A DNA stretch of 64,000 bases from Gimesia aquarii. Lineage in GTDB: Bacteria > Planctomycetota > Planctomycetia > Planctomycetales > Planctomycetaceae. Positions 27,575-38,061 of the stretch are shown here, in pieces. The notes under the pieces were generated by a model. The model was not told the origin of the DNA, did no database searches, and was given only the letters and a program-made list of their open reading frames with translations. The position numbers and the translations under genes are program-made. The stretch lies in contig NZ_CP037422.1 of assembly GCF_007748175.1 (NCBI RefSeq), positions 6,278,334 through 6,342,333 of the forward strand. Direction: 5' to 3'. Position 1 is the first letter of the stretch. Each line of letters starts with the position of its first letter.

Positions 27575-27614
27575 AGGGATCTGCGAATTATGAATTCGCT
27601 GATCCCTTTTTTTC
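27575..27614 (+). terminator. Strong intrinsic terminator
   Basis: AGGGATC-T-GCGAATT (27575-27589) pairs with AATTCGC-T-GATCCCT (27593-27607) around a 3-nt loop, with one T:T mismatch, and is followed by T-rich sequence (27607-27613). It closes the sialidase-like gene and separates it from the GHL10 gene. Confidence 0.9.
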
Positions 27615-27725
27615 TCCCCATTAATATTCGTTATTTTAGAAAGACTTGCCTGTGACTCGCTGAGGAGATAAAACTAACAGTCCGATTTCAAATATAGTGA
27701 TCTCTGTTCGATTGTCAGGTATACG

Positions 27726-30191
27726 ATGCTGCATCAACTCTCCTATCTCCTTTTACTGACCGCTGGATTTTCAACAGACACTGATAACGTTCTGGATCAA
27801 TTTGACTTTAAATCCTCATCAGAAGCCCGTGAAAAATGGAAAGAGCTCAAAGGAACGCTTCCGCTCGCGATGCAGAAAGTAGATGACCGGAACGTATTAC
27901 TGCTCACAGCTCCGTTTTCGTCAAACCGTGAAATTCCACGGGCAGGCATTGATAAACGTGTGAAGCTTGATCTGACCTCCCCTGGTGTATTTACACTCGA
28001 CGTCAAACCAGAATCGCCTAACAGCAATCACAAAGTCAGCCTCTATTTCAAAAGCGGAACAGGCTGGTATTCTGCGGCAGCACAAGTGAAAGGACAGAGA
28101 TGGCAAACACTACGCTTTTCAAAAAATGACTTTCGCAAAGAAGACAATCCTTCAGGTTGGGATAAAGTCGAAACAATTCGTCTTGTTGTCTGGAGAGACT
28201 CGATTACAGAGCCAGATACCCGATTTCAAATACGTAACCTCAAAGCCACTACAAATCAGATTGTAATCCTCGTCCCAGACTTGAAATTGCAAAATAAAGA
28301 GAAGAACACATTTGTCGCCGCAGATCGAATCGAAAAATTCCTTCAAACTTCGGGAATTCAGTGTGACCGCATGAGCGAACCGGAACTGACGTCTCATGCA
28401 CTAGACAAGCGGTCTGTCGTGATTCTTCCCTTTAACCCGAATGTCTCCACAAAATCCTGTCGAATATTGAATCAATTCATGGTACGGGGAGGAAAAGTTT
28501 TTCTTAATTTTAACATCCCCCCTGCCCTGGAAAAGAACCTGGGAATTAAAAAAGGAACCTACTTCAAACCTGATCGTCCCGGCGGACTGGCAGCGATTCA
28601 CCTCAAAGACTCAAAAATCCAGGGGTTGCCAGCAGAAGTCAAGCAAGCTTCCTGGAATCTGATCACCGCAATTCCCACAGGACATGGAGCTCGTATCGTC
28701 AGCGAGTGGGTTGACGAAACAGGAAAGAATACAGGAAAGCCAGCACTCATTGTCAGTAACCGTGGCGCTTACTTCAGTCATCTCATTCTGGGTGATGATC
28801 CTGTTAAAAAGCAGGCACTTCTCACAGCCATCATGGGACACTTTCATCCCCAACTCTGGCATTCCATTGCCGAAGCAACAATTGAACAAGCAGGACACGT
28901 TGGTCCTTTCGATAATTTTACTGACTTGAGACAGCATATCGTCTCTACAGTAACACCTCTAAAAAGCCGAGAGCTCGCCGCTCGTGATCTTGATCAGACA
29001 ACCGTGAGTTTGAATCAGGCTAAGCGCCTGCTGAAGCAGAACCAGGCATTCAAATCGATTCCGTTTGCGCGCGTTTGTCGTGAAAAACGAGTCAAAATCT
29101 ATCTACTCACCAGATCCAGTCCGCAACGGGAAGCACGTGCGTTCTGGGACCATTCGCCAACAGGTCCCTATCCAGGTGATTGGAATCGTACCTGCAAAGA
29201 ACTTTCCGACGCGGGCTTTAATATGATCATTCCCAATATGCTCTGGGGAGGTTTGGCTCATTATCCCAGCGACGTGTTGCCGCGCAGCCAAACTTATGAA
29301 AAGTATGGAGATCAGATCGAGCAGTGTCTGAAAGCGGCTCGTAAACACGGTTTGGAAGTCCATGTCTGGAAGGTAAATCACAATCTATCCACAGCGCCCC
29401 CATCATTCCTCAAAAAAATGCGTGAGGCAGGTCGTACACAAGTCAGTGTGAAAGGAGAACCATCGGACTGGCTAAACCCGGCACACCCGGAAAACTTTCA
29501 GCTCGAAGTTGATAGTATGCTCGAAGTTGTCAAAAAATACCCCGTCGATGGTATTCATTTCGACTACATTCGCTACCCTAATAATCGGCATTGTTACAGC
29601 AATTATAGCCGTCAGAAATTTGAAGCCGACACTGGTATCAAAGTTCAAAATTGGCCCAATGACTGTTATGACGGCAAACTGAAGAGCAAGTACCGTGATT
29701 GGCGCGCGGCTCAGATCACACGTCTGGTTGAAACCGTCCAACATGAGGCACGCAAACTGCGTCCCGGAATCAAGATTTCCGCAGCGGTCTTCCGAGAATA
29801 CCCAGATTGTCGTGATTGGGTGGCCCAGGACTGGCCACTCTGGGCAAAACGTGGCTATCTCGATTTCATCTGCCCGATGGATTACACCGACAACGATACC
29901 CAGTTTAGAATCTGGATCGAAGACCAGCAAAAACATCTCGCCGGAAGAATTCCCATCTACCCGGGCATAGGCGCCCTCTCGACGCGCACTACCTTAAGCA
30001 GTGATCGCGTTCTGGGACAGGTCGGAGTCACTCGTCAGCTCAAAACGGGAGGCTTTACTATCTTCAGCCTGAATCCGCAAACGCTTTCGAGCATTGTTCC
30101 CGACTTCAAATTGAGTGCAGGCAAAGTCAAAGCCACTCCCACACATCAGCTTCGAAAACAGGCCATCAAAAACAGGCAGATCAGAAAATAG
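27726..30191 (+). CDS. GHL10/DUF187-type glycosyl hydrolase-like protein
   Basis: An 821-aa protein with a weak signal-like N-terminus (MLHQLSYLLLLTAGF). Residues about 20-180 form a carbohydrate-binding-like beta sandwich (FDFKSSSEAREKWKELKG). Residues about 185-400 hold a ThuA/glutamine amidotransferase-like segment (IVILVPDLKL..., SVVILPFNPN, GGKVFLNFNIP). The C-terminal 370 residues are a TIM-barrel of the glycosyl-hydrolase-like 10 (DUF187) group: AFWDHSPTGPYPGDW, CLKAARKHGLEVHVWKVN, VDGIHFDYIRYPN, ISAAVFREYPDC and FICPMDYTDND. It probably acts on polysaccharides outside the cytoplasm. It begins 182 nt after the sialidase-like stop, beyond a terminator, so it needs its own promoter. Confidence 0.85.
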   Translation: MLHQLSYLLLLTAGFSTDTDNVLDQFDFKSSSEAREKWKELKGTLPLAMQKVDDRNVLLLTAPFSSNREIPRAGIDKRVKLDLTSPGVFTLDVKPESPNSNHKVSLYFKSGTGWYSAAAQVKGQRWQTLRFSKNDFRKEDNPSGWDKVETIRLVVWRDSITEPDTRFQIRNLKATTNQIVILVPDLKLQNKEKNTFVAADRIEKFLQTSGIQCDRMSEPELTSHALDKRSVVILPFNPNVSTKSCRILNQFMVRGGKVFLNFNIPPALEKNLGIKKGTYFKPDRPGGLAAIHLKDSKIQGLPAEVKQASWNLITAIPTGHGARIVSEWVDETGKNTGKPALIVSNRGAYFSHLILGDDPVKKQALLTAIMGHFHPQLWHSIAEATIEQAGHVGPFDNFTDLRQHIVSTVTPLKSRELAARDLDQTTVSLNQAKRLLKQNQAFKSIPFARVCREKRVKIYLLTRSSPQREARAFWDHSPTGPYPGDWNRTCKELSDAGFNMIIPNMLWGGLAHYPSDVLPRSQTYEKYGDQIEQCLKAARKHGLEVHVWKVNHNLSTAPPSFLKKMREAGRTQVSVKGEPSDWLNPAHPENFQLEVDSMLEVVKKYPVDGIHFDYIRYPNNRHCYSNYSRQKFEADTGIKVQNWPNDCYDGKLKSKYRDWRAAQITRLVETVQHEARKLRPGIKISAAVFREYPDCRDWVAQDWPLWAKRGYLDFICPMDYTDNDTQFRIWIEDQQKHLAGRIPIYPGIGALSTRTTLSSDRVLGQVGVTRQLKTGGFTIFSLNPQTLSSIVPDFKLSAGKVKATPTHQLRKQAIKNRQIRK

Positions 30192-30206
30192 ATCCCAATC
30201 TGCCTG
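30173..30206. terminator. Hairpin at convergent gene ends
   Basis: CAGGCAGAT (30173-30181) and ATCTGCCTG (30198-30206) form a perfect 9-bp stem that spans the GHL10 stop codon. There is no T-run, so termination is less certain. It lies between convergent GHL10 and RtcB genes. Confidence 0.5.
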
Positions 30207-30226
30207 CTCTCATTTCTCAAAACGAG

Positions 30227-31618
30227 TCAATCTTCAGCTCGGCTTCCATCACCGCACATTTTCACAATCTTTGGATTGAAACGTGCGACAATCTCCACCA
30301 GATCCTGTTGTTCTGCCATGATTTCCATGATGTTTTTATAAACACCGGGAACTTCATCGGCTCCCGCAGAAATCACAGTGATTCCTCGTTTTTCCAGATC
30401 ATTTTTAACGGCATTCCAGCGATACTTCTCTTTTCCTTTTCGACGAGACATACAACGCCCCGCACCATGTGATGCAGAATTCAGGCTCGCTGCATTTCCT
30501 TTTCCACGAACCACAAACGCTGGATCAGCCATAGAACCGGGAATCACACCCAGCTCACCAGCCGCCGCTGGGGTTGCCCCCTTACGGTGCACGTAAACTT
30601 CCTTTCCGCCATGCTCTTCTTTCCACGCAAAGTTATGATGATTCTCCACTCCGGAAATCACTTTACTTCCCAGAAGCTCGGACACATTTTCATGAATCAC
30701 AGTATGGTTAGCAGCCGCATAGTCACCCATTAAGTTCATTGCAGCCCAGTATTCCTGTCCTGCTTCAGAATCCATTTCCAACCAGGCCAGACGTCCCAGC
30801 TTATGATGTCGTTTATGCAAACGTGATTGCGCAATCGAAGAATAAGTACTGCACACAGCAGCTCCTGCTCCACGACTACCGCTATGGCTCAACAGTGCCA
30901 CATATTCACCGGCGGTCAAACCAAGTTCTTCATCGTCTTCCGTAAAGGTAACAACACCAAATTCAACAAAATGGTTACCAGACCCAGATGATCCCAATTG
31001 CTTCCATGCTTTATCTTTTTTCTCACGAGTCACTTTAGAGACTGTCCAGTCTGCATCCATCACAGCATGATGTTGTCGTTTTTCATGAGCAGCGCCTACA
31101 CCAAATGCTGTTCCTCGATTGATGGCATCAATAAACTGATGCCGTTTCTTGTCAAGAGAATCGACAGAAATATCCAATACTGATAATTTCATACGACAAG
31201 CAATATCCACACCAACAGCGTAAGGAATCACAGCGTCTTCCAGCGCCAGAACGCCACCAATTGGCAAACCATAGCCGTGATGCGCATCAGGCATTAATGC
31301 AGCACCACGTGCAGAAGGAACATGACATGCCAAGTCCATTTGTGACAACGCACCATCATCGATTCCGTCTTTACCCCAAACTTGGTAATCGATAGGTTCG
31401 AAAACTTCTTCTCGATTATCGTCTACTAATTCGAAAGCCAGTTGCGCAAAGGCAGAGTCTTCCAAAAAATCTTCTGGACGATCTACTACGCTTTGAACGC
31501 GTTCCTTCAATTCTTTACCACGAATTTTATTATCCGCTACTGCTTGTTGAATCGCCGTCATAGCAGTTTTCAAGCAATATTGTGGAACGCCGATTTTCAG
31601 CAATTGTCGAGAGTTCAT
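30227..31618 (-). CDS. rtcB: RtcB-family RNA-splicing ligase
   Basis: The ATG at 31618 is preceded by GGAGAAGAGAG, so it is chosen over an in-frame start at 31741, giving 463 aa. RtcB signatures are present: MPDAHHGYGLPIGGVLA, VGVDIACRM (metal Cys), GSSGSGNHFVEFG, LSHSGSRGAGA, ENHHNFAW, HRKGATPA, SASHGAGR (guanylated His) and the C-terminal CGDGSRAED. RtcB joins 2',3'-cyclic phosphate and 5'-OH RNA ends using GTP and Mn. The metal motif reads DIACRM rather than the usual DIGCGM. No archease gene is adjacent. It may be an RtcB paralogue specialised for RNA repair. Confidence 0.9.
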   Translation of the reverse strand: MNSRQLLKIGVPQYCLKTAMTAIQQAVADNKIRGKELKERVQSVVDRPEDFLEDSAFAQLAFELVDDNREEVFEPIDYQVWGKDGIDDGALSQMDLACHVPSARGAALMPDAHHGYGLPIGGVLALEDAVIPYAVGVDIACRMKLSVLDISVDSLDKKRHQFIDAINRGTAFGVGAAHEKRQHHAVMDADWTVSKVTREKKDKAWKQLGSSGSGNHFVEFGVVTFTEDDEELGLTAGEYVALLSHSGSRGAGAAVCSTYSSIAQSRLHKRHHKLGRLAWLEMDSEAGQEYWAAMNLMGDYAAANHTVIHENVSELLGSKVISGVENHHNFAWKEEHGGKEVYVHRKGATPAAAGELGVIPGSMADPAFVVRGKGNAASLNSASHGAGRCMSRRKGKEKYRWNAVKNDLEKRGITVISAGADEVPGVYKNIMEIMAEQQDLVEIVARFNPKIVKMCGDGSRAED

Positions 31619-32283
31619 CTCTCTTCTCCATTTTTTACCTAGTAAGGTCGACTTCTTTGCCAAACCTATTTGTATCTTATCACGATTTGTTCTCACTAGA
31701 CACATTGCAAGTGGTTGGGTTCCCTCAACTTTTAAAGTCAATCGAAATAATATGAACCTTTTTTCTGGAACAATAACATTTCATCTCTTGATTCATTCTC
31801 ATCTGATTGGAAACCGACATGAGTTATGACCAACAAAATCTTTCTCAACATCGTAGATCTGATATGAGCTTGTCTTCAAGAAATGTCAATCATCACAGAA
31901 TTTTGCAAGAGATCTATTTCGATGCCCAAAACACGCTTTAGCCCTGTATCGCTAAAAATTGTCTCGTTTTTAGTCTCGATCGAAACATTGAATTCACAAT
32001 ATGATACGTCAAATTCTAATTATCGACGTCTTGCAAAGGCTTTTAGTGGTGATTAGAATGGCTAAATGAACCTGAATTCGAGAATTTCAGCTTTGCTCCT
32101 CTATTCTCGAATACACTGCCATCCCGCCTGCTGAGCCATGTGGATCAGCTACCACCGCTGCAAACTGATACGGATTGTCGGTCGGACGGGCATCACCAGA
32201 GATTCATTGACAAGTTGATCGAAATTTCCACCTACGGGTGGCTTAATTATCCACTTGAAAATAACTTCCAGAAGGTGACTGTC
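31619..32283. other. 665-bp intergenic region between rtcB and the PSCyt1 gene
   Basis: No convincing gene was found. Open frames that begin here (GTG at 32140) are upstream extensions of the PSCyt1 gene without signal peptide features. The region contains a 10-bp palindrome (32076-32112) and a small CCACC/GGTGG hairpin at 32228-32241. It presumably holds divergent promoters and perhaps a long leader for the downstream gene. Confidence 0.5.
32076..32112. repeat. 10-bp perfect inverted repeat upstream of the PSCyt1 gene
   Basis: ATTCGAGAAT (32076-32085) and ATTCTCGAAT (32103-32112) are perfect arms separated by 17 nt. It lies about 170 nt before the start at 32284. There is no T-run, so it is a candidate operator or leader hairpin. 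Confidence 0.6.
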
Positions 32284-35200
32284 ATGCTTCTTGTGTGTTT
32301 GAGCAAGCGATTACTCCCTGCTCTTTTACTATCATTCCTCTGCGCTTCACTGAATCAAGTGTACGCGCAGAATCCAGATAAATTCGATCCTGCGAAAATC
32401 CGCTCGATCCTGTCGGAAAATTGTTTTCAATGTCATGGCCCGGACGCCAAAAAACGTGCAGCCGACCTGCGATTCGATACCAAAGAGGGCGCCTTTGCAG
32501 ACCTGGATGGTCATAAAGCCATCGTCCCGGGAAATGTCAAACAAAGTGAACTCATCACACGCGTCACAACAACCGATGCCGATCTCAAAATGCCACCCGA
32601 AGAGAGTGGGAAAAAACTGACAAAGGAAGAAATTGCTCTGTTGACTCGTTGGATTCAGGAAGGAGCACTCTGGCAAGATCACTGGTCTTATGTGACTCCC
32701 AAGAAGCCAGCGACTCCTGTTGTAAAACAACCTGCCTGGGTCCGAACTCCTATCGACCAATTTATTCTGGCACGCATCGAAAAAGCAGGTCTGAAGCCTT
32801 CTGCAGAAGCAGATCGACGCACACTCATTCGACGTGTCACTTTTGACCTGACCGGCTTACCACCGAAACCACAAGATGTAGAAGCATTCGTGAATGATAA
32901 GTCTCCTAATGCGTATGAAAAAGTGATAGATCGTCTGTTGGAATCTCCTCATTATGGGGAACACATGGCGCGTTACTGGCTGGATATTGCTCGCTATGGT
33001 GACACACACGGTTTGCACCTTGATAACTATCGCGAAATGTGGCCTTACCGGGACTGGGTCATTAAAGCCTTTAATTTAAATCTTCCCTATGACCAATTTG
33101 TGATTGAACAGTTGGCCGGTGATCTGCTACCCAACGCTACAATGGATCAACAAATCGCAACCGGTTTTAATCGCTGCCATGTCACAACTAACGAAGGTGG
33201 TTCAATCGCCGAAGAAGTCTATGTTCGTAATGTGATTGATCGTGTTGAAACCACAGGGCAAGCTTTCATGGGTCTCACCCTGGGATGTGCTGTGTGCCAT
33301 GACCATAAATTTGATCCCTTCACCAAAACCGAATTTTACCAGATGTTTGCGTTCTTCAATAATCTGGATGGTCCTGCCATGGATGGGAATATTAAGGATT
33401 CCCCTCCTTCATTGCGAGTCCCCAATGCGCAGCAGTCAAAGCAACTGAAAGCTTTTAAAGATCAGATTGCTGCAATCAGTAAAAAGGGACAGAGTAGAAT
33501 CAAAGTCAATGAACCTGCTTTCCAGGCCTGGTTGAACTGGAAACAGCAGATTCAGCAAACGGGAAGTAATCCGGACCTTTCCATCCCTCAACCAGATGGT
33601 TTACTGGCAGCGTATTCTCTTGATGAAAAAGAAGGGGCAAATGCTGCTAATCAAATCAACGAGAAAAATAAGGCGACTGTCAAAGGCAAGCCACACTGGG
33701 TTGCTGGCAAATTTGGCAATGGGTTTCAGTTTGCCCCGGGAAGCTATCTGGACTTGGGAAAAACAGGGCAATTTAACAAAGCGATCCCCTTCAGTTTTGC
33801 CATCTGGGTCAAAACCAATGGCAGAACATCAGGCCCGATTGTTTCAAGCCTCAACAAAAATTCACGAGAACGTGGCTATGATCTACAAATCACGAATCGT
33901 AGCCTCAGTGTCAGATTAATTGATCGTTGGCCCGGTTATGCGATTCAAGTACAAACGAAAAATAACGAAATCACTCCAAACCAATGGCATCATGTTTGTG
34001 TAACTTACGATGGTTCTGCTAAAGCACACGGGGTCTCCCTCTATATTGACGGAAAATCATCCGAGCTAACCATTTCCTCTGATTCGTTTAAAAATACAAC
34101 ACCACTCAACTCTGCAACACTGCTGCTGGGGCATTCCAGTGCCAACAAGCATTTGACGAATGGCTTTGTCGATGATTTTAAAATTTACAACCACGAGCTT
34201 TCCGAGACGGAAGTCAATCAAGTTTTCTTTGACAAGCAAATTGCCCCTGTCCTGCAATTGGCTGCTGAGAAACGCTCACCTCAGCAAACAGAATTGTTGA
34301 GACAATACTATTTAAATCAGTTCGATTCGGAATATCGCAAACTGCTGGCAAAGAAAATTCAAGTCAAAGCACAGGAACAACGCCTCGTTCAGTCACTGCC
34401 AACGACTCTCGTATTTCGTGAACGAAAAGAGATTCGGGAAGCATTTAATTTGAAACGTGGGCAGTACGACCAGAAGGGTGACAAAGTCTCAAGAAAAACA
34501 CCTGCTCAATTTCCAGCGATGGCAGCAGAATGGCCTGTAAATCGTTTAGGTCTTGCCAAGTGGCTTGTCGCACCCAATCACCCCTTAACTTCGCGTGTTG
34601 CTGTGAACCGATTCTGGCAGCAACTATTTGGGATTGGGATCGTAGAAACCAGCGAAGACTTTGGTAACCAGGGAGCCGCTCCCAGTCATCCTGAATTACT
34701 GGATTGGCTCGCTGTGGATTTCCAGACACACCACTGGGATGTCAAACGTTTTATGAAACAGATTTTGATGTCGGCCACGTATCGACAGAATTCAAAAGTG
34801 ACTCCTGCACTTCATAAAATCGATCCGAAAAACCGTCTCCTCGCAAGAGGTCCCCGTTTCCGACTGGATGCAGAAATGCTGCGTGATCAAGCTCTGGCAG
34901 TCAGTGGCCTCATGGTTCCTAAAATCGGTGGTTCCAGCGTCAAACCCCCTCAACCTGATGGGCTCTGGCATGCAGTCGGTTACTCCGGTTCGAATACAGT
35001 TCGCTTCAAACAAGACAAAGGTCCCGAAAAAGTGTTTCGTCGTAGCCTGTATACTTTCTGGAAACGGACTTCACCACCACCGGGGATGTCTACTTTTGAC
35101 GCTCCCAGCCGCGAAGCATGTACTATGCGCCGGGAACGCACCAATACCCCACTACAGGCATTGCTACTCTTGAACGATCCACAGTATCTGGAAGCAGCTC

Positions 35201-35493
35201 GTACGCTCGGCCAACGCATGATGAAAGAAGGAGGCAAATCTCCTGAAGAACGCATCCGCTTTGCTTACAGACTGGCTACAGCCAAAGAAATCACTCCGGA
35301 AGACCTGATACTCACTTTAAATACGTTTAAGGATATGCTGGCACATTATCAAGCGGCTCCTAAAGCGGCAACAGAACTGATTGCAATCGGAGAATCTAAG
35401 GCAGACGCGACTTTAAATCCTCAGGAATTGGCAGCATGGACGATGATTGCAAATCTCATCCTCAATTTAGATGAAGTGCTCACTAAAAGTTAA
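32284..35493 (+). CDS. PSCyt1-DUF1549-DUF1553 protein with inserted LamG domain
   Basis: The ATG at 32284 (GAAGGTGA upstream) opens into a signal peptide ([20 protein letters not shown]), so an upstream in-frame GTG at 32140 is rejected. The protein is 1069 aa. PSCyt1 has CFQCH at residues 47-51. DUF1549 runs from about 155 ([27 protein letters not shown]) and holds [11 protein letters not shown] from residue 335. A concanavalin-like LamG domain is inserted at about 435-640 ([44 protein letters not shown]). DUF1553 follows to the end ([31 protein letters not shown]). It is paired with the DUF1501 gene 88 nt downstream. The role is unproven. Confidence 0.92.
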   Translation: MLLVCLSKRLLPALLLSFLCASLNQVYAQNPDKFDPAKIRSILSENCFQCHGPDAKKRAADLRFDTKEGAFADLDGHKAIVPGNVKQSELITRVTTTDADLKMPPEESGKKLTKEEIALLTRWIQEGALWQDHWSYVTPKKPATPVVKQPAWVRTPIDQFILARIEKAGLKPSAEADRRTLIRRVTFDLTGLPPKPQDVEAFVNDKSPNAYEKVIDRLLESPHYGEHMARYWLDIARYGDTHGLHLDNYREMWPYRDWVIKAFNLNLPYDQFVIEQLAGDLLPNATMDQQIATGFNRCHVTTNEGGSIAEEVYVRNVIDRVETTGQAFMGLTLGCAVCHDHKFDPFTKTEFYQMFAFFNNLDGPAMDGNIKDSPPSLRVPNAQQSKQLKAFKDQIAAISKKGQSRIKVNEPAFQAWLNWKQQIQQTGSNPDLSIPQPDGLLAAYSLDEKEGANAANQINEKNKATVKGKPHWVAGKFGNGFQFAPGSYLDLGKTGQFNKAIPFSFAIWVKTNGRTSGPIVSSLNKNSRERGYDLQITNRSLSVRLIDRWPGYAIQVQTKNNEITPNQWHHVCVTYDGSAKAHGVSLYIDGKSSELTISSDSFKNTTPLNSATLLLGHSSANKHLTNGFVDDFKIYNHELSETEVNQVFFDKQIAPVLQLAAEKRSPQQTELLRQYYLNQFDSEYRKLLAKKIQVKAQEQRLVQSLPTTLVFRERKEIREAFNLKRGQYDQKGDKVSRKTPAQFPAMAAEWPVNRLGLAKWLVAPNHPLTSRVAVNRFWQQLFGIGIVETSEDFGNQGAAPSHPELLDWLAVDFQTHHWDVKRFMKQILMSATYRQNSKVTPALHKIDPKNRLLARGPRFRLDAEMLRDQALAVSGLMVPKIGGSSVKPPQPDGLWHAVGYSGSNTVRFKQDKGPEKVFRRSLYTFWKRTSPPPGMSTFDAPSREACTMRRERTNTPLQALLLLNDPQYLEAARTLGQRMMKEGGKSPEERIRFAYRLATAKEITPEDLILTLNTFKDMLAHYQAAPKAATELIAIGESKADATLNPQELAAWTMIANLILNLDEVLTKS

Positions 35494-35581
35494 TTTGATT
35501 CTAGTTCAATACTTTGATTCAGTAATCATGAATTCAAATTCACTCATATTACAGTACAAATAAAAATTTTAAGGTAATGTC

Positions 35582-37057
35582 ATGAACCCGATCCAGGATC
35601 ATATCTCACAAATCACACGACGCCACTTTTTTAAAACTGGTGGATTAGGTTTGGGTGCAGCTGCATTGGCTTCTCTTGAAGCAGGTCAGCAACAAACCCT
35701 TGCAGCAACCCCTGAAATGAAAGTAACGGGAGGTCTACCAGGAGTCCCGCACTTTGCACCTAAAGCCAAACGCGCCATCTATCTGTTTATGGCTGGCTCA
35801 CCTTCTCAGATTGATACACTCGACTACAAACCGGGGTTGGAGAAGCTGTTTGATAAAGATTTACCAGAATCCGTTCGGAATGGTCAGCGACTCACTACGA
35901 TGACTTCAGGTCAGTCTCGTTTTCCTCTAGCTCCCTCCAAATTTAAATTTAAAAAGTATGACAACGGTTCAGAAGGTGCCTGGGTTAGTGAGCTTCTGCC
36001 ACATACAGCCGGAATTGTCAAAGACATCTCGATTGTCAGATCACTCTGGACCGAAGCGATCAACCACGACCCGGCAATTACTTACATCTGCACGGGTAAT
36101 CAACTTCCCGGTCGCGCCAGTCTTGGTTCCTGGCTCAGTTATGGTCTGGGTTCCATGAACGAGAATCTGCCTTCCTTTGTTGTATTGACCTCAACCTGGT
36201 CCGGGCGGCAACAAGCACAGGCACTTTACAATCGCCTGTGGGGGAGCGGTTTTTTAGCCAGTAAATATTCTGGCGTCTCGCTTCGATCAAAGGGGGATCC
36301 GGTTTTGTTTCTTTCAAATCCTCCCGGAATTACCTCAAAATTGCGAAGACGTATGCTGGATACTTTGGCTGAAATGAATCAGAACGAATTCAACGCCATC
36401 GGCGATCCGGAAATTCAAACACGCATCTCACAATACGAGATGGCCTTCCGTATGCAAACTTCGGTTCCTGAGTTGACAGACATTTCGAAAGAAACCAAAG
36501 CCACACTCGAAATGTATGGCCCTGACGTCCAGAAGCCTGGGACATTCGCCTATCATTGTCTCTTAGCCCGTCGGATGGCAGAACGCGGAGTGCGTTTCTC
36601 TCAAATCTTCCACCGTGGCTGGGACCAGCATGCCAACATTGCGGGTGACTTACCCAAGCAATGTAAAGATATTGACCAACCGGCTGCTGCACTAGTCAAA
36701 GATCTGAAACAACGCGGCTTGTTAGATGATACTCTGGTTATCTGGGGTGGTGAATTTGGCCGAACTGCTTACTGTCAGGGAAAACTAACCAAGGAAAACT
36801 ACGGACGAGACCACCATCCACGCTGCTTTAGTGTCTGGATGGCCGGTGGTGGAATTAAAAAAGGAGTGGTTCACGGGTCCACAGATGATTTCAGTTATAA
36901 TATCACAGAAAACCCTGTCCATATTCATGAATTCAATGCGACTATCTTACAATGCCTGGGAATTGATCATCGTAAACTCACTTATAAATTCCAGGGGCTT
37001 GATCAACGCCTGACAGGCGTTGAAGACCATCATCCTGTGAAAGAGATATTGGTCTGA
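35582..37057 (+). CDS. DUF1501 Tat-exported protein (second copy)
   Basis: A 491-aa protein with AAGGT upstream of the ATG and a Tat signal (R13-R14 in [18 protein letters not shown]). Family motifs match the copy at 9615: [61 protein letters not shown] near residue 385, [21 protein letters not shown], and the C-terminal [24 protein letters not shown]. It is co-directional with the PSCyt1/LamG protein. A strong bidirectional terminator follows, marking the end of the unit. No enzymatic activity can be assigned. Confidence 0.92.
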   Translation: MNPIQDHISQITRRHFFKTGGLGLGAAALASLEAGQQQTLAATPEMKVTGGLPGVPHFAPKAKRAIYLFMAGSPSQIDTLDYKPGLEKLFDKDLPESVRNGQRLTTMTSGQSRFPLAPSKFKFKKYDNGSEGAWVSELLPHTAGIVKDISIVRSLWTEAINHDPAITYICTGNQLPGRASLGSWLSYGLGSMNENLPSFVVLTSTWSGRQQAQALYNRLWGSGFLASKYSGVSLRSKGDPVLFLSNPPGITSKLRRRMLDTLAEMNQNEFNAIGDPEIQTRISQYEMAFRMQTSVPELTDISKETKATLEMYGPDVQKPGTFAYHCLLARRMAERGVRFSQIFHRGWDQHANIAGDLPKQCKDIDQPAAALVKDLKQRGLLDDTLVIWGGEFGRTAYCQGKLTKENYGRDHHPRCFSVWMAGGGIKKGVVHGSTDDFSYNITENPVHIHEFNATILQCLGIDHRKLTYKFQGLDQRLTGVEDHHPVKEILV

Positions 37058-37080
37058 TTTAAACTCATCAATCAAAAATA

Positions 37081-37117
37081 TAACGGAGAGCCGACGACTC
37101 ATGTTGGCTCTCCGTTA
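37081..37117. terminator. Strong bidirectional hairpin terminator
   Basis: A 15-bp stem (one G:U pair) is formed by 37081-37095 (TAACGGAGAGCCGAC) and 37103-37117 (GTTGGCTCTCCGTTA) with a 7-nt loop. It sits between the convergent DUF1501 and O-acetylesterase genes. The flanks are AT-rich but lack a long T-run. Confidence 0.8.
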
Positions 37118-37144
37118 CTTATTGGAAGTGATTCTGATCAGGAT

Positions 37145-37942
37145 TTATTTGGTCTTTGCAGCTTTCTGCAATTTGAGCATCTGCTGCGCATAGCGTTTCC
37201 CAAACTCCCGCTCACTTTTTGCGTTGAAATGAACCTGATCACTTTTTGCGGCCAGTCCTTTCGATGAAGCAACGGCAGTCGCTGGAACCGATTTCGAGAT
37301 TTTGTGCATCGCATCATTCACGGTACTCACGCCAGGCCGTTCTAAAAACTCACCTAACTCACCCATCACAAATGGCAAATCCGGTTCATTCAAATCGGCA
37401 CGTAGATCGACAATCATGCCGGAAAGTCGTTTTTGATAAGTATTGTAAAGATCGGGGTTCTTACACTCGGCCTCCCCCTGGTGCCAAATCGCCCCCTTGA
37501 CAACACCTCGGTCCTGGTTTTTCTTTGCCCATTCCACAGCGCGTTCATAAAGATCTTTTCCCTTGACCCAACGGCTAAGCGGGGTTCCCCCAAATGCAGC
37601 AGGAATCAATCCAATCGTGACATCGGGATCTGCATCTGCCATCATTGGTCCAAATCCCGATCCGGGACCCACACCCGCTATTTTCGGTTTATCAAAATGC
37701 AATGGGTCAGTCGCAGGAACCCATTTGCCTTGTTCATCCAGTTTTAAGACTCGTGGATGCGGTTTATTTTCTGCTGCAGTCACCTTCCCACGTCCCGCCA
37801 TATTCGACTGCCCGATTAACAGATAGATGTGAAACTTTTCTTTAGCAGGCAACTTCACTGTTTTATCCTCAGCCTGTAATGGATTCAAAAAAACAAACAT
37901 CCCCAAAAATAAGATCACACTCAAAACTGATTTAATTTTCAT
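37145..37942 (-). CDS. Exported sialate O-acetylesterase family (SASA/SGNH) protein
   Basis: A 265-aa protein with GGAAT upstream and a signal peptide to about residue 24 (...LNPLQAED). The SASA-type SGNH hydrolase motifs are clear: block I IYLLIGQSNMAGRGKV (nucleophile Ser near residue 46), block III-like GAIWHQGEAEC, and the C-terminal DQVHFNAKSEREFGKRYA with catalytic His. Members remove acetyl groups from sialic acid or plant/algal polysaccharides. It lies convergent with the DUF1501 gene and divergent from an alpha/beta esterase gene. The substrate may be any O-acetylated sugar; sialic acid itself is not shown. Confidence 0.9.
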   Translation of the reverse strand: MKIKSVLSVILFLGMFVFLNPLQAEDKTVKLPAKEKFHIYLLIGQSNMAGRGKVTAAENKPHPRVLKLDEQGKWVPATDPLHFDKPKIAGVGPGSGFGPMMADADPDVTIGLIPAAFGGTPLSRWVKGKDLYERAVEWAKKNQDRGVVKGAIWHQGEAECKNPDLYNTYQKRLSGMIVDLRADLNEPDLPFVMGELGEFLERPGVSTVNDAMHKISKSVPATAVASSKGLAAKSDQVHFNAKSEREFGKRYAQQMLKLQKAAKTK

Positions 37943-38008
37943 TTTTTGTTATTCCAATAGGAAAAGAGAGACCATTTCATTTAAGTTTAATTTACTATAG
38001 AGGGAACT

Positions 38009-38023
38009 TTGATTCGAAATCAA
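38009..38023. repeat. Short inverted repeat in the divergent esterase region
   Basis: TTGATT-CGA-AATCAA, a 6-bp palindrome about 40 nt upstream of the esterase start at 38062, in the 119-bp region between two divergent esterase genes. A possible operator, not strong evidence. Confidence 0.3.
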
Positions 38024-38061
38024 GTATCTATTCTAAGGTATATTCAAGGAATTTCAGCAGT

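Noticed and set aside
32140..32283. Longer PSCyt1 protein starting at GTG 32140
   Set aside because: The extension has no signal peptide and no RBS; the ATG at 32284 has GAAGGTGA and begins directly with a hydrophobic leader.
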